Shown here: positions 5,969 through 7,507 of the stretch, piece by piece
Position numbering within the stretch: position 1 is the first letter of the stretch
Layout of the letters: the number at the start of each line of letters is the position of its first letter
DNA from: Oscillospiraceae bacterium
GTDB lineage: Bacteria; Bacillota; Clostridia; Oscillospirales; Acutalibacteraceae
DNA: 7,507 nucleotides
Assembly (NCBI GenBank): GCA_902797915.1
Contig: CADBUK010000060.1
Location: forward strand, 1 to 7,507
Direction of reading: 5' to 3'
The notes under the pieces: model-generated
What the model was told of the DNA's origin: nothing
Seen by the model: only the letters and a program-made list of their open reading frames with translations
Database searches by the model: none
Position numbers and translations under genes: made by a program

Positions 5969-7342
5969 TTGAAAAATATAGACGAACTGTTAAAAGAGGT
6001 TAAAAATATACATTTTATAGGCATAGGCGGCGCGGGTATGTGCCCGATTGCAGAAATTCTGCTTTCACTCGGTTACAGAATTTCGGGCTCTGATAATAAC
6101 GACACCGAAACCTTCCGCAAGATTGAAAAGGAAGGCGCAAAGGTTTATCTCGGTCAGGTTAAGGAAAACATAAGCGACGATGTTGAGCTTGTTGTTTACA
6201 CAAACGCAATTCTTAAAGGCAACGAGGAGCTTAAATACGCAAAAGCCAACTTCCCCTGCTTTGAGCGTGCGGAGGTTCTCGGCGCACTCAGCAGGCTGTT
6301 TACAAACTGCATAGGCATTTGCGGCACTCACGGCAAAACAACTGCAACCTCAATGACCACGCAAGCGCTTTTAAAAGCAGGGCTTGACCCAAGCGCAGTA
6401 ATCGGCGGCAAGCTGCCCGTAATCAACGCTTACGGCAGGTACGGCAAAACCCAGAACTTTGTATGTGAATCCTGCGAATTCAACAACACATTTTTAAAAA
6501 TGAATGCCGACGTAGCGGTTGTACTTAACATTGACGAGGACCACCTTGATTTCTTCGGCAACCTTAACAACATCAAAAAGAGCTTCCGCGAATTCTGCGA
6601 CAAAACAACGCGCATTATTATTTATAACGGCGATGATGAAAACACCGTTGATATGCTCAAAGGCATTGAGGGCAAGCAGCTTGTATCCTTCGGCACAAAG
6701 CCCGAAAACGAGTGGATTGCTAAAAACATATATATCCCCGGCGGCTTTCATATTGAATACGACATTTATCACTGTAACGAATTTATTGCGCATATTTACC
6801 TTACCGTTCCCGGAGAGCACAATGTTTTGAACTCGCTTGCGGCATTTATTGCCTGCTATCTCAGCGGCGCAGATGTTGATAAAATCTGCGAGGGCTTAAA
6901 GGAATTCGGCGGAGCAGGCAGACGCTTTGAACGCAAGGGCGAATTCAAAGGCATTACAATCGTTGACGATTACGCCCATCATCCTAAGGAGATTGAGGTT
7001 ACCCTTAACGCTGCTATGAAAATGGGCTTCAAACGTGTTTGGGCAGTTCATCAGCCCTTCACTTACAGCAGAACCGCTACTCTGCTTGATGATTTTGCAA
7101 GGGTGCTTCAGATTGCTGATAAGTGCATAGTTTCAGAAATTATGGGCAGCCGCGAGATTAACACAATCGGCATTAAGGCTACTGATTTGTCTGACACAAT
7201 CCCCGGCTGTATTCAGATTGACAAGCTTGACGATATTGCGGATTACCTTGCCGAGCATTGTGAGGCGGGAGATATGGTAATAACTCTCGGCTGCGGCGAT
7301 GTTTACAAGGTTTCCAGATTACTGGTTGAAAAACTTAAATAA
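5969..7342 (+). CDS. murC: UDP-N-acetylmuramate--L-alanine ligase
   Basis: This 457-residue cytoplasmic ligase uses ATP to add L-alanine to UDP-N-acetylmuramate, the first amino-acid step of peptidoglycan stem-peptide synthesis. The N-terminal domain has IHFIGIGGAGM (14-24). The central Mur ligase domain has the P-loop GTHGKTT (119-125), CESCEFNNTFL (166-176) in the place of the metal/substrate glutamate motif, and NIDEDHLDFF (187-196). The C-terminal domain has GEHNVLNSLAA (282-292), GAGRRFE (315-321), DDYAHHP (333-339), HQPFTYSRT (361-369), REINTIG (395-401) and GCGDVYKV (441-448). Length is normal for the family, and DDYAHHP with INTIG separates MurC from the MurD/E/F branches. It begins with a TTG, has its own promoter, is divergent from dpaAB, and is followed by an intrinsic terminator, so it is probably monocistronic. 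Confidence 0.97.
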   Translation: MKNIDELLKEVKNIHFIGIGGAGMCPIAEILLSLGYRISGSDNNDTETFRKIEKEGAKVYLGQVKENISDDVELVVYTNAILKGNEELKYAKANFPCFERAEVLGALSRLFTNCIGICGTHGKTTATSMTTQALLKAGLDPSAVIGGKLPVINAYGRYGKTQNFVCESCEFNNTFLKMNADVAVVLNIDEDHLDFFGNLNNIKKSFREFCDKTTRIIIYNGDDENTVDMLKGIEGKQLVSFGTKPENEWIAKNIYIPGGFHIEYDIYHCNEFIAHIYLTVPGEHNVLNSLAAFIACYLSGADVDKICEGLKEFGGAGRRFERKGEFKGITIVDDYAHHPKEIEVTLNAAMKMGFKRVWAVHQPFTYSRTATLLDDFARVLQIADKCIVSEIMGSREINTIGIKATDLSDTIPGCIQIDKLDDIADYLAEHCEAGDMVITLGCGDVYKVSRLLVEKLK

Positions 7343-7349
7343 TTAAAGT

Positions 7350-7380
7350 AACGCTCCTGAAATCAGGAGCGTTTTTATTT
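7350..7380 (+). terminator. Intrinsic terminator of murC
   Basis: AACGCTCCTGA (7350-7360) and TCAGGAGCGTT (7363-7373) are perfect inverted arms of 11 bases around a tiny AA centre (in practice an AAAT tetraloop). A T-rich run, TTTTTATTT, follows at the end of the second arm. The hairpin begins 8 bases after the murC stop and lies between convergent genes. The opposite strand has only a broken T tract (TTTAATTATTT), so it may also stop the minus-strand gene, less efficiently. Confidence 0.92.
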
Positions 7381-7383
7381 TGA

Positions 7384-7507
7384 TTAACTGTAAAATTCCA
7401 TTTCCTTCAATATTTGAAGAAGATCTGCTTTATCATTTAATTTGCAGGCAGCATAAACAAAGGTGTTGTTTTTCCACGCTTTTGCATAAAAGTATTCATC
7501 ACTCTGA
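7384..7507 (-). CDS. C-terminal fragment of an unidentified protein (partial at right edge)
   Basis: On the minus strand one frame is open from the window edge (first full codon at 7506-7504) to a TAA at 7386-7384, giving 40 residues. The fragment contains YFYAKAWKNNTFVYAAC and then a short amphipathic-looking helix DLLQILKEMEFY before the stop. The stop lies just beyond the murC terminator, as expected for a real gene end, and no other frame competes well. I do not recognise the family, and the fragment is too short to assign a function. The start and most of the gene are outside the window. Confidence 0.6.
   Translation of the reverse strand, partial: QSDEYFYAKAWKNNTFVYAACKLNDKADLLQILKEMEFYS

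Noticed and set aside
6494..6820. Open frame of 108 codons antisense to murC
   Set aside because: No ribosome site, no known domain, and full overlap with murC make a separate gene unlikely.
6519..6830. Open frame of 103 codons on the plus strand inside murC
   Set aside because: It overlaps the conserved central Mur ligase domain in another frame, and its Thr/Ser/Ala-rich translation is typical of a shifted reading of the gene.

Overview
The window looks like a chromosomal piece of a spore-forming member of the Bacillota, most likely class Clostridia. The evidence is a moderately AT-rich base composition with strong AGGAGG-type ribosome binding sites, a dipicolinate synthase gene pair (dpaA/dpaB, also called spoVFA/spoVFB) that marks endospore formers, and Gram-positive-type polyamine transporter and MurC sequences. 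The presence of dpaAB argues against Clostridium cluster I, many members of which lack this pair. Genus cannot be settled from the sequence alone.

Layout. Seven genes lie head to tail on the minus strand, read from right to left: dpaA (5116-5844), dpaB (4556-5119), potA (3331-4464), potB (2490-3341), potC (1672-2493), potD (407-1675) and a HAD-family phosphatase running off the left edge (1-417). Each junction inside dpaAB and inside potABCD-HAD overlaps by 4 or 11 bases, which suggests translational coupling. The single real gap (4465-4555) carries a good housekeeping-type promoter for the pot genes but no visible terminator. On the plus strand, murC (5969-7342) is divergent from dpaA across a 124-base AT-rich region with a vegetative-type promoter for murC and a candidate sigma-K-type promoter for dpaAB. 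murC ends in a strong intrinsic terminator (about 7350-7380), and beyond it the last 40 codons of an unidentified minus-strand gene enter from the right edge.

How the genes work together. DpaA and DpaB make dipicolinic acid in the mother cell for the spore core. PotA (ATPase), PotB and PotC (permeases) and PotD (extracellular binding protein) form a spermidine/putrescine-type ABC importer. The HAD phosphatase is probably of the phosphoglycolate phosphatase group. MurC adds L-alanine to UDP-N-acetylmuramate in peptidoglycan synthesis.

Nothing here amounts to a clearly new system. The points most worth a second look are a PotD that lacks a lipobox and instead carries a C-terminal membrane anchor, with an altered and cysteine-rich binding lobe; the sigma-K-like promoter and symmetric elements between dpaA and murC; and the unbroken sporulation-to-polyamine gene string.
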